Assembly (NCBI GenBank): GCA_034359265.1
Contig: CP136896.1
Coordinates: forward strand, 68,645,501-68,709,500
Direction: 5' to 3'
DNA length: 64,000 bases
From: Canna indica
Taxonomy: Eukaryota > Streptophyta > Magnoliopsida > Zingiberales > Cannaceae
A model generated the notes under the pieces. That model saw only the letters and a list, made by a program, of their open reading frames with translations, did no database searches and was not told the origin of the DNA. Shown here piece after piece: positions 42,394 to 53,326 of this stretch; position 1 is the stretch's first letter; every line of letters starts with the position of its first letter. The translations under genes were made by a program, and so were the position numbers.

Positions 42394-45325
42394 AGATCAC
42401 TCCATTCCCAACCATGGGTGGAGGTAGAGGGCCAATGGTAGTACACCCTCGCCGGCAAATTGAGGAGGAATGTATTCCTCTTGAGCATGAATCCTCTTAT
42501 TAATATCAACATGACTGATTACATTGTCATATTTACAATAGTTGGAATTTAAGTCCATTCTACTATTTGCACTGCTAACAGTTGCAGTGTTATTGTCATT
42601 GAAAAAAAAAAACTGATCTTTATTACATTCTAAGGCCCTTACCTTGAGCAATCCATCTTCTTGTGTAGGAGCTTTTCTAGTAATTCCTTTTAAGCCATTA
42701 CTGAATCCATCTTGGGCAAGATTATGAGCATGAACATTCAATACCCTATTAATGTGTACCCTCTTACTGCAGGTAGGCTATGTAAAGAGGACTGGTTCAG
42801 TTGATTGCACGCATTGATGCTTGTCTTGGAGGATGGCAGGGCAAGCTTCTCTCTCAAGCGGGATGGCTCACCTTGATTAACAGCACCCTCACGAGCTCGG
42901 TTGCTTACCCCTTTTTTGTCTTCCGAGCCCCGAATTGGGTCATTGCAAAAATTGACCGCCGAAGACGTTAATTTTTTGGGGTTGGTGCAGATGCGACGTC
43001 TTCTCGTGGCAAATACTTGGTGGCTTGGAATTACATTACTTGTCCCAAGCGTGATGGTGGCCTTGGTATTCTTAATCTAAGGGCACATAATTTATCCACA
43101 CTTGGTGGATGGCTATGGAAGGTAATTCAGAAACGCGGCTTGTTTTGGGTTCGATTGATGGAACAATTATATGGTGATTTTCGCGGTTGGAGTTCCTTGG
43201 CATTTTTGAGGTGAGCATCTCCAATTTGGACGGATATCAGTATGTTGTTTGATTTATTCCCTTCTTGTCTCTTGTTCAATGTTGGTAATGGTGCGATGAT
43301 CAAATTTTGGACTGATAAATGGATTGCTGGGGGATGTCTTGTTGACAAATACCCATCTTTATTTCTCCTCTCAAATCAAAAATCGGCTTGCATCTCTGAT
43401 CTGAAAAATCTCAATGCCGGTGGTTCTTTTCGAGGTTGGAACATCTCCTTTTCCTCTTTGGTAGATGGTGACAGCCTTGATTCTCTAGCTCGGGATATTG
43501 CTGGCGTCCAACTTGCTACTGGCCCTAACACTATAAGCTGGAAATTTGCTTCATATGGTATTTTCTCTACCAGCAACCTCTATAGCTTGCTTTGTTTTAG
43601 AGGTGTTTGTGATGGCTTCTACAGGTTGACTTGGCTTAAGCATCTACCACCTAAGATTTCTCTGTTCGGCTGGCTTTGATTCAAACAGAGGTTGCTCACT
43701 AGAGACCGTTTAGTCCGTTGGGGAGTTACTAACGATGATTCTTGTCTTCTTTGTGGTAATGCTAGGGAGACTCATCGACATTTATTCTGCGCTTGCTCTT
43801 ATGTGTTGGCTGGTTGGAAACTTTTTCTTTCTCTTGTGGGACATTGTTTTGTGCCACTATGTGCTCTTTCTCCTAATAGGCGACTCACTCGCTCCCGTAA
43901 ACTGCGAGTAAAACTAACTCTAACTTGGTGTTGGTTCTTGTGGAAGGAGAGGAACCAGAGAGTGTTCCAAAATTTGAGGACTTCTATGCAATTAACGGCG
44001 GTCTCAAGAGCAAACTTCTTTGTTCTTTTTAATTATGTTTAGGCTTGGGAGAGTGGTTCTCTAGTTTGTGTAAGAAGTCTATATTTCAGTTTCAGTTTAT
44101 TATTTTTTCCTATCTCCCCCATGCTATACTCTTCAATCCTCTTGAATGAATACAGATCTCTTTTTTTCAAAAAAAAAAATGTGTACCCATTCATAATTAA
44201 TTTCTTTGCAGATTTCCCATATGTCTTCTACTAACCCCTGTAGATACCATGGGGGAGCATGTTCTTTCTTCAAGATGTTGACCAATTGCAAACAGTCGGA
44301 GTGAGTACTTATATCTTTAATTCCAAGTTTTTTTGCTTTCGAAACAGCTGCCCAAATGGCCCACATTTCAGCAGCCAGAGGAGAGTATGAACATTTGCTT
44401 CCATTGCTTTCAAAGATAACTATGCCATTAGCATCCTTAATGTAGTAGCCATACCTAGCTTTACTGATTTTGTCTTTCTAAGCTGCATCACTAAAGATGT
44501 TGAATTTGTTTCTTGGATCAGGAATCACATCCTTCTGATTAGCAATCTTTTCCTTAGTATCAAGACATACATCTTGAGACCATTGTAAGTCGGAGAAGGC
44601 CCCGTAGAATAGGGAATTCAATCCAATCTTCTATTTTTTGAAGAGGCGGTTGTTCCTATTCTTCCACAATTGCCAAAGGGAAGCTGCAATGATCTCCTTT
44701 ATCCAAGAGTTAACACTAGCATTGTCAACAACATCTTCTGTTAGTCATTTCCCCTCATACTAGTCTTGAGAGAATTTGAAGTGGATGTTAAGTTCTTGTT
44801 GAATTCTACACCAGTAATTTTTAGCAAATTTGCATCCAAATAATATATGCTTAATATCATCATCTTTTTTGCCACATACATGACAGCAACTAGGTTCGAC
44901 ATTGTTGAAACCAGAGAGATACCTGGCTGTAGGTAACCTTCCCCAATGTAATTTCCATATAAAGTTTTTGACTCTAGGAATTATTTTTAAGTTCCAAACT
45001 TTGTTCCAGCCCTTATCCTGCATTCCCAGATCAGAGAGACCCTCTGCAATAAAATTGTAAGCTGCTTTACATCTTAGTTCTCCCTGTCCACACTCCACAC
45101 CAAGCCTATTTATCTTTGATTTTTTTCCTGGGTAAGTAAATTTGGACAATGTTATTAAAGTGATGCTCACCAAGGATATCTAAAATTAAGTCTGTATTCC
45201 ATTCATTGTTGATGATCAGTTGCTCCACTTTGTTTACTTTCGAAACCAGTTCCATATTTAGATAAGTTGGCCACTTTTCAATAGGTAAGCTAGAGAGCCA
45301 AGGATCTTTCCAAATGTTAATGTTT
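42394..45325 (-). pseudogene. RNase H-bearing LINE relic, split by a second LINE
   Basis: Minus strand, 5' to 3': NIWKDPWLSSLPIEKWPTYL (about 45320-45240), the zf-RVT part VWNLKIIPRVKNFIWKLHWG and CCHVCGKKDDDIKHILFGCK (44760-45060), then an RVT_3-type RNase H: MWAIWAAVSKAKKLGI, STHSDCLQLVNILKKE and WVH (44210-44366), resuming as NRVLNVHAHNLAQDGFSNGL at 42750 and stopping at 42397. The RNase H reading frame is interrupted exactly at the 42762-44177 insertion and would run through if that were absent. The segment around 44370-44760 is broken by stops. The RT and endonuclease are missing. Confidence 0.8.
42751..44188 (+). mobile_element. 5'-truncated LINE inserted in an older LINE, 11-bp target duplication
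   Basis: AATGTGTACCC occurs at 42751-42761 and 44178-44188. The plus-strand insert ends in an A-tail (44169-44179) after CTTGAATGAATACAGATC. It encodes the ORF2 segment beyond the RT core: LINSTLTSSVAYPFF, APNWVIAKIDRRRR, ITCPKRDGGLGILNLRAHN, then IKFWTDKWIAGGCLVD, PPKISLFGWL, LLTRDRLVRWGVTNDDSCLL and WCWFLWKERNQRVF, close to the long LINE at 34058-40379. Stops near 42969, 43212 and 43677 break the frame. Confidence 0.88.
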
Positions 45326-45846
45326 AATATTTTATTTTAAATATTACTTTATAATTGAACAACACTTAAAACTCCAAACTATATATATATATATATATAT
45401 ATATACACGACGCTACGATGCAGATCAGAACAGGGGCTCCCCAAGCCAGCTCCCTACACCTAAAATTCTAAACTAGACCAGCCGAGTTCATTCGGGATAT
45501 TGACTAATTCCTTGGTTTAATTCAGGATATTGACTAAAGCTTGTAATGACTAAATTCTCTCTCATCTCTTACCGATTTTAATGAAGATTCAATATTTATA
45601 TAGTTTTATGAGGCTTGGAATTTGAATTTGAATTTTAATATCTCACTGAACTAGCTTATGCAACAAAAATTAATCAAAATATTACTTTAATTATTTTTTT
45701 AGTTATGATGGAATTTAATAAATCAATAATTATTTAAAGGAAAAATAATATGATGTTGCTCAATTGTAAAGTAATATTTTAAATAAAATATTAAAATTTA
45801 TAATTATTTATAAATAAATTAAAAGATATCATGTGAATTTCTATAT
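45326..45846. other. Intergenic AT-rich DNA with (TA)n
   Basis: A TA run lies at 45381-45405. Nothing else recognised. Confidence 0.5.
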
Positions 45847-46143
45847 ATTTTAAAGGAAAATTATACTTTGGGTCCCCATATATATAGTTTACTTGAATTT
45901 TGGTTTTAGTCCTCATACTATAATTTCTTTTAGGAGTTGGTCCTTGCAGACTCCACGTCAGCAATGTCAAGTTAGCACTTGTTATCCACGTCAACTCCAT
46001 TTATGTCTCATGTGACAATAGGGACCAAATCCTAAACGAGAAAATATAGTGTGGAGATTAAAATCAAAAATTTTAAACTATGGAGATTAAAACTAAAATT
46101 CGAGCAAACTGTGAGGACCAAAAGTATGATTTTCCTTTTTAAA
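45847..46143. mobile_element. Foldback MITE, GGAAAAT ends
   Basis: The arms starting GGAAAATTATACTTTGGGTC (45855) and the complement ending at 46135 (GGAAAATCATACTTTTGGTC) match over about 100 bp each. Flanks ATTTTAAA and TTTTTAAA agree at 7 of 8 positions. It resembles MULE-type MITEs. Confidence 0.75.
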
Positions 46144-46303
46144 AAAGAAGATAATTTGCAACTCGACATTCATTTACATTTATCTTAAACTTATTAGAAC
46201 AAGTTTATTTTTTTAAGAAAATATTATTTTATTGTTAGGCTAATCCAAAATGGAATTGAGTCCATATGGCAGAGCGCGTGCTCCCCTGGAAAAATGATGG
46301 CAC

Positions 46304-46738
46304 GTCAGAATAAAACTACTATGAGCGGCCTGCTCATAAAGATTTCTAAGAGCGACCCATTTAGATTGTGTCGTGTCATGTGAGCACAGATCTTAAAACA
46401 ACTTCATAAATTATATATATTAGAGGCTTTTTAAAATTATGTATACGATCATAAATACTTGTATATTGGAAATATTTAAATTATTAAATTTCAAATATTC
46501 CTATTTAAAATTTCATTTATACCTAATTTTTTTATTTTCCTTCCAAATCTCAAAATTATAGTCTCACTTAGGGATGCACAAACCCGAGAATCCGACCCGA
46601 TCTGAACCAATCGGGCCAGGTCGGATTGGGTAATCGTGTTGGGCTGGGTTCAATTTATTCAAACTCGACCATTCGAGTCGGGTCTTGGGTTTCTATATTT
46701 GAAACTCAATGACCTGAGAGACTGGCCCGATTACCGAG

Positions 46739-46770
<32 letters not shown>

Positions 46771-47966
46771 CATATTAAAAATATAAATAAATAACCCCAC
46801 TTGGGAAGACGCAAGAGAAGAAGCGGCCTCGGGAAAACGCTGCCACGTGTGTCGCATCTTCCCACGTGTCTCATTAATTTTTATTTAAAGAAATATTTTT
46901 ATATTTATTTTTTCAAACGAGTACTCGAACCAATCCGACACAACCCGATTTTGGCATATCGGATCGTGTTGGGTTCAAATTATTTTACTTTCAAACCCGA
47001 CTTGAGTCGATCAGGTTGCTTGTTGGTCGGGTCGGACCAATTAATTTTTCTCTAAATTCGACCTGATTCGTGTACAACTCTAGTCTCACTTTAGAGACAC
47101 TCAAAGGCCATCGGGTAAAATGAACTGAAAATGAAAAATTTAGGTATAAAATGGAATTTTAAATAAAAATGTTTAATATGTAATAATTTAAGTATTTTTA
47201 GTATACTGAGTATTTTTGGTATATGTACAAAATTCGAAAAAGTCTTTGATACATATTATTATGAAATTGCTTAGAGATTTGTGCAAAATGACATTGATCA
47301 ATCAGAGCAGGCGGCTCATAGAAATGATCTTCTCATAGGGATGTCTATAAGCGGGTTGCTCAGATTGTGCCATGTCATCTTGATTCTTGCGCAGATCTCA
47401 AAGCAACTTTATAAGTGAGATGTATTAGAGAACTTTTAAACTTTTATATACGATAAAAACTCTACTGTAAATACATATATTATTAAATATCAAATATTTC
47501 TATTTAAATTTTTATTTATACCTAAATAATCCGATAATCGAGTCGGTCTCTTTCAAATATTGAAATCCAAGACCCGACCCGAATGGTCGAGTTTGAATAA
47601 ATTGAACCTAACCCAGCACGATTACCCAATCCGACCTGGCCCGATTTGTTCAGATTGGGTCGGATTCTCGAGTTTGAGCACCCCTAAGTGAGACTATAAT
47701 TTTGAGATTTTGAAGGAAAAAAAAGGTATAAATGAAATTTTAAATAAAAATATCTGATATTTAATAATTTAAGTATTTCTAATATACGAGTATTTATGGT
47801 CGTATACAAAATTTTAAAAAGCTTTTAATATATATAATTTATGAAGTTGCTTTAAGATCTGCTCACATGGCACGACACAGTCTAAACGGGTCGCGGGTCG
47901 CTCATAGAGCATAGAAATCTCTATGAGCAGGTAGAGAGCAGGCTGCTCATAGTAGTTTTATTTGAC
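46304..47966. repeat. Large inverted duplication, arms ~420 bp
   Basis: The left arm 46304-46725 and the right arm 47527-47966 are inverted copies: AATAAAACTACTATGAGC faces GCTCATAGTAGTTTTATT, and inside both lie the same sequence up to the MITE phrases GAGAATCCGACC and CAGGTCGGATTGGGTAATCG. The loop (46726-47526) holds further diverged pieces of the same family in both orientations (about 47095-47330 and 47335-47526). Both arms contain the start of the same MITE at the same site, so the MITE was there before the duplication. Confidence 0.75.
46561..47090. mobile_element. hAT-type MITE inside the inverted duplication
   Basis: GTCTCACT occurs at 46561-46568 and 47083-47090, an 8-bp target duplication. 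The insert starts TAGGGATGCACAAACCC and ends TGTACAACTCTA. Same GGGTCGGGTCGG class as 41819-42248. A TA run lies at 46741-46768. Confidence 0.75.
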
Positions 47967-48775
47967 AAGACAGGCTGCTTGTTTTTAGCGTGGAAGAGAG
48001 AGTCTATAGTTATAACGTAGAAGATGGATCGGTGAATGAGTTGGGAACGGGGGTTGGATCATATCGTCCAACCCTCTTCCCCTACTCTAATACTCTTCGA
48101 CGAGAGAGGGCGGCGAGAGACGAGGGTGCAAGAGCAGGCGAGAGACGACGGTGCGAGAGCGGCTAGGGCTTGAGGCGAGAGACCCCGTGTTTAGTCGAGG
48201 GCAATGAGGTCTTTTCGCCTCAAAGTCCTCTGCCTCGGATTGGTGTACCGAGAATTTTCTCGATACACCAAAAGGGCCTGAAATCTTGTCCCGAACAGGA
48301 TTTAAAATCTCGTCCCTCCTCATTTTTGCAAAACAAACGAAGGACAAGAATCGAAATCCAGTCCAGTCTCTCATTTTTTAACGAAACAAATGGGCCCTAA
48401 GAGTTGTTAATTAACTTTAGTAGTAGTAACTATAAAAAAAGCTTTAATATGGCCTAAAATGATCGAATTTTTGTTATTGTTCGGGCAGATAAAATTTACC
48501 GCCTTATGGACCATCATCTCCCTCCTCTCCGAAATATTACTATCAATTAATGTCTCTCGCGTCCGTCTTCATTGATCTAAGGATTTTAATCTTGGACATG
48601 ATATTTATTTTGACAATATAAACATGTTAGTAATTATATTGCTTTGAGGTTTCAATCTTGGAAAAATGAATTCCAGTCTAAATAGGTTAAATTTAAATAA
48701 ATATATTATTTTAATTAGAATAAGTGAAATAACATTTCATAAAATACATGAAAAAAATATTATAACATCAATCAT
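47967..48775. other. Intergenic DNA, nothing recognised
   Basis: GC-rich patches at 48050-48220 carry GAGAGACGA repeats and open frames on both strands but no recognisable domain. Confidence 0.45.
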
Positions 48776-49894
48776 AGAAATTCATCATGTTGGTGCCCAT
48801 GACCAGTATCTCGGTCTCCCTTCAATCATCTCCAAAACTAAGAGAGAAACGTTTGACTACATCCTTTCTAGAATCAAGAGCAATATCCAAGATAGGAGTG
48901 TCCAATCGGTTTAAATCGAACCGAACCGTCATAAATTGAATCGAACCCAAAAAAATTTAGATGAAAATCTAAATCGAAAACCAAACCAAATATGGGATGA
49001 ATCGAGCCGACTATTTTCTGTTTGATTCAATTTTGTAATCGAACAAACTGAACTTTCGGACTTGGCTGTTTTAGCTGTGGAGGACAATTGGAGAAGAAGA
49101 TGAGAGAAAGTGAGAATCCCTAATCAGCTAATAAAAATAAAAAATACTTTTTAATTTTATATGTTTCGGTTTTCGATTCAGTTCGGTTCCCAAACTTTGA
49201 GAACTGAAGTTGAACTGATTATTCATTATTCAATTTTCGATTCGATTTTGAATCGAACCAGACATACAATTTTGATTCGGTTTTTTAGTTCAATTCAGTG
49301 TGACCCGAACAATGGATACCCATAATCCAGAGTTGGAAATCAAATATGCTCTCCTTCAAACTGGTACGCGTTGGAGTGTGGGTTCCAATACCATTAAGCC
49401 AATCATTGGGACCCCTTGGTTGCCTATTCCTCTCTTGGTTTGATAGGAATCTTCGTGTGTGGAACGTGTCAGTTGTTCAGAATAGCTTTCATCCTTCCAT
49501 TGCTTCGAGATAAACCTACATGATTTTATAACTCCAATGGAAAGTACAACTATGTTTCCTCTTACTTGCACATGGTATTACTCTTGGAAACTAGTCGGCT
49601 AATGCTGATTCACATGCCTTCCCATGGCATAAAATTTGGAAGCTAGGAGTCCCTCCTAAGCTAAGACATTTTATATGACGTCTGGCTCATGACTCTCTTT
49701 CGACTAAATCATCTCTCACTCATCATTGAATTCAACTCGACAATAATCTTTGTCTGCACCGCAATCAACATCAAGAAACTTCATCTCACCTTTTCATTCA
49801 TTGTTTGTTTGGTTATCAAGTGTGGTCATACTCTTTGTTTTCCTTGGCCCGAAGACACTCCTCTCTATTAGTGCAATAATGGTGGCTCAATGCA
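48776..49894 (+). pseudogene. LINE ORF2 relic, left part
   Basis: 48776-48892 gives HHVGAHDQYLGLPSIISKTK, the conserved stretch after the RT core. After a MITE, 49333-49894 gives GTRWSVGSNTIKPIIGTPWL, then WKLGVPPKLRHFI, RLAHDSLSTKSSL and SSHLFIHCLFGYQVW (zf-RVT), with stops and shifts. The relic then stops at the Ty3 insertion and resumes at 55613. Confidence 0.75.
48885..49332. mobile_element. hAT-like MITE inside the LINE relic
   Basis: The ends TAGGAGTGTCCAATCGG (48893) and the complement at 49324 (TATGGGTATCCATTG) are diverged inverted copies. The body is rich in AATCGAACCGAACC repeats and their complement. The flanks ATCCAAGA and ATCCAGAG agree at only 5 of 8 positions, so the target duplication is uncertain. 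Confidence 0.55.
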
Positions 49895-50244
49895 TGTTAC
49901 GCCCCGCCTAGGTTTATCCCTATATAAGGGACCTCACCTAGGAGAAGCGCAACTAGCAACAAAACAACAACATCAAAATGGACTGAATTTAAATTTACAA
50001 CCAGATTCCAATCAAATGTCCAACCAGATAATAATAAAAGTTCAACAGTCCAAAAGTGAACAATGAATTCTAGAGTCTAGCTAAAAGTGCATAGTTCAAC
50101 TAATAAATTAGAAACTAAATACTGTGCGGAAGACGTCTCCTCCTCCTCCAAAACTCTAGCTACCCCATGAGATAAAGTCGTCATACCTGAGGATCTGAGG
50201 CAAAAACAACAAACATCAGCAGAAGGCTGAGTAGGATTTCAACA
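49895..50244 (-). repeat. 3' LTR remnant, last 350 bp
   Basis: Matches 53327-53676. It joins directly to reverse transcriptase/RNase H coding sequence at 50245, without a polypurine tract. Confidence 0.92.
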
Positions 50245-51850
50245 CAGCTCCAAGTCCCTGAGTGGAGGCGTCTGTAAACAACACAAACTCGTCACATCCA
50301 GATGGAACTACCAAAACAGGTGCACTAGTGAGCCGCCTCTTGAGCTCATGGAAGCTCGTCTCGCACCGGTCATCCCAAATAAATTTCACCCCTTTCTTTA
50401 TCAATCTAGTCAAGGCCGGGTGAGACGATCTTTGAGAAACCTTCAACAAATCGCAGGTAATAGCCTGCTAGTCCCAAGAAACTCCGAATCTTGTGGACTG
50501 TCCTAGGCCTTTGCCACTTGGATACTGCATTAATCTTCTGAGAATCCACTGCAATGCCGGCTCCAGAAATCACATGACCAAGGAAGCTAACTTCCTTCAA
50601 CCAAAAAGCACACTTGCTGAATTTGGCATACAACTGCTCTTTCCTCAGCACACCAAGCATCATCCTCAAATGCTCTTCATGCTCTTCCTCACTGCGAGAG
50701 TACACCAAGATATCGTCAATGAACACCACGACGAACCGATCAAGAAAGCCCATGAAAATACGGTTCATCAAGTCCATAAATGCTGCTGGTGCATTGGTCA
50801 ACCCAAACGGCATAACCAAGAACTCGTAGTGCCCATAGCGAGTCCTGAATGCAATCTTCTGAACATCCTCATCTCTAACTCTAAGCTGATGATAGCCTGA
50901 TCTCAAATCAATCTTGGAGTACACACTCGTCCCCTGCAACTGATCAAACATATCATCGATCCTGGGAAGAGGGTATCTGTTCTTTATAGTCACCGAGTTC
51001 AGCTGCCTATAATCAATGCAAAGCCTCATAGAGCCATCCTTCTTCTTTACAAACAACACTGGAGCTCCCCAGGGTGAGACACTGGGTCGGATGAACCCTT
51101 TATCCAACAGCTCCTGCAGCTGTTCTTTCAACTCCTCTAACTCCCTAGGCGCCATTCTGTACGGTGCCTTCGAGATAGGAGCGGTACCAGGATGCAAATC
51201 AATGGTGAAGTCAGTCTGACGCACCGGGGGTAATCCTGGTAACTCATCCGGGAACACATTCGGAAAATCACAGACCACAGGTAGATCCTCAAGCCGACTT
51301 TGACTGCTTTCGGAAGTGCCCACCAATGATGCAATAAAGCCAAGGCACCCCTGAGCTAGCAATCGTCGGGCCTGTAGTGCTGAGATTAAGGGAGTCATAG
51401 ATTCTCTCACTCCCAAGAACTCAAATGAAGGCAATCCTGGAGGTGATATTGTTACCGTCTTTCCATGACAGTCAACTTTAGCATGGTTGGCAGAAAGCCA
51501 ATCCATACCCAGAATAATATCAAACTCAGAGAAGTCTAACACCAACAGATCAGCTAAGCAAACATGGCCACCAAAGCTGAGTCTACACCCACTCAACTGC
51601 AACTCCGACACTAGCACATCCCTAGATGGTGTATGCACGGCCAGGCTCGTCGCACTAGGTGTAGGCTCCATATTCAACTTTTCAAGCATATGAAGAGCAA
51701 TGAAAGAATGGGTAGAACCAGTATCAAACAGTAATGATGCAGGAATATTAAAAATCTGGATTATACCTCTAACAACTGTACCAGAAGTCTCCTGGGCCTG
51801 CTGCTGAGTCAGTGCGAACACTCTAGCAGACTGCTGGGTGCTCTGCTGCG
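50245..51850 (-). pseudogene. Protease and reverse transcriptase of the Ty3 element, 3'-truncated
   Basis: An open frame of about 500 codons. It has the protease DTGSTHSFI and [11 protein letters not shown], then the [67 protein letters not shown] and the catalytic [12 protein letters not shown] frame break near 50420 leads into the linker and the first RNase H strand (FVLFTDASTQGLGAVL), where coding stops at the LTR junction. Without RNase H and integrase the element cannot move alone. Confidence 0.9.
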
Positions 51851-53167
51851 GGCCCCTCTGTCGTTGTTGCTGAGAGCTCTGGCCTCCTACCTGCTGCCTG
51901 GTCGGGCACTCTCTACTGATGTGGCCTGGCTGCTTACAGCTAAAGCAAAGACTCTGCGATTGTGGACAGTCCCTGACAGAGTGGGAAGCATCCCCACACT
52001 TAAAGCAGTGGAACTGACCTCGGCTCGACTAACCTCCCGACTGATGAGTAGGTCGCGAAGACGCCTGCGACTGGGCTGGTGCGGATCTGGCCCTCTTGGC
52101 CTGCGGCTGCCCAAATCCTCTGCGCCCTCTGTGTTGCCTGGAGTGAGACTGTCCCGACTGTCTCTGTCCTCCGCCACCCTTACTCTGAGCCTGAGATGGC
52201 TGGCTAGCCTCAACCTGCTGACGATCCAGGAACATCTCGGCGTGAGTCGCCTCCGCCCGTAGCGCCCGCCTCAGGACTCTGTCATAGCTATCCAGCTCCT
52301 CACTAGCCATCAACTCCTTAATGGAGTTGTTCAGTTCGTTGAAAAGAACTCTGCTCGTCTACTACTGGTGGTAACCAAATCTGGGACGAACATCGCGAGT
52401 GCATCAAATTGGTTGGCATACTCTACCACTCGCCTCGTCCCCTGACGTAACTGAACGAACTCCAGCAACTTCTGCCTCGCAAAGGTAGCTCGATAATATT
52501 TCTTGAAGAATATCTTCAAGAATTTCTTCCAAGAGATCGTCTTCCCTCTCAGTAGCCTCTGCTGCATCTCCCACCAGACCAAGGCCTCCCCAGTAAAGCA
52601 GTAGGTCGCCAAACCGACCTGATCCTCCTTTGGACAGCCCAATACACCAAAGGCCCGCTCCACCTCGCGAACCCACGACTGAGCCACTGCAGGGTCAGTG
52701 GTCCTAGAGAAACTGTCGAATTTGCCTCTCCCTAGGTGCAGAAACTGATTCAGTCGGTTCATCTTCCGCCTCTCGAGAGACTCAGGCTGGACTGGGTCAT
52801 ACCGAGCTACTGGCTACGGCTGCACCGGTGAATCCTCTGAAGCATCTCCAGCAGACATCTCAAAAGGTGAATCCTCACTATAAGCTGAGTCAGAATCGAA
52901 CTCAGAATCGGACTCAGGCTGAGGCTCCATTTGCTCGGTCTATCCTCTCGCTCGGCCACCCCGAGTGCTACTCTGGCTGGGCCTACGGCTCGAGCGCGCC
53001 CGACGCTGAAACTGAGCCAAAGGGACGTCATCTGCCAAGTCTGGCTCGACTCTGGCTGGAACTGGACTAACCCTCTGAGTCTGTGCAGCCTGCCTATTGC
53101 CTCGACCTCTACCTCGATGTCCACCTCTGAAGGCAGTTCTGACACCCGAGCTACCTCTAGCCTCCAT
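51850..53167 (-). pseudogene. gag of the Ty3 element, broken
   Basis: Starts MEARGSSGVRTAFRGGHRGR at 53167. It is interrupted by a TAG near 52940 and another stop near 52815, continues with WVREVERAFGVLGCPKEDQV and FTGEALVWWE (capsid region), shifts frame near 52330, and passes a further stop near 52030. Two CCHC knuckles follow in [14 protein letters not shown] and [14 protein letters not shown] (about 51905-52010). At least four lesions exclude a working gag. Confidence 0.85.
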
Positions 53168-53311
53168 ATTTCCTAAAAGAAAAGAATGGCTCAGGTTTCA
53201 CATTCAACCGACAACCAACAATTTAAAAATCAACTTATTATCTTACAGTAAGGTGAAATCTCATCCTTAGACCTAAACACCCAACAATCCTATGGAGGAG
53301 GACGATCCTAT

Positions 53312-53323
53312 GCTCTGATACCA
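53312..53323 (-). other. Primer-binding site, initiator tRNA-Met type
   Basis: On the element strand TGGTATCAGAGC starts 3 nt after the LTR end, the standard tRNA-iMet priming sequence of plant Ty3 elements. Confidence 0.92.
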
Positions 53324-53326
53324 AGT

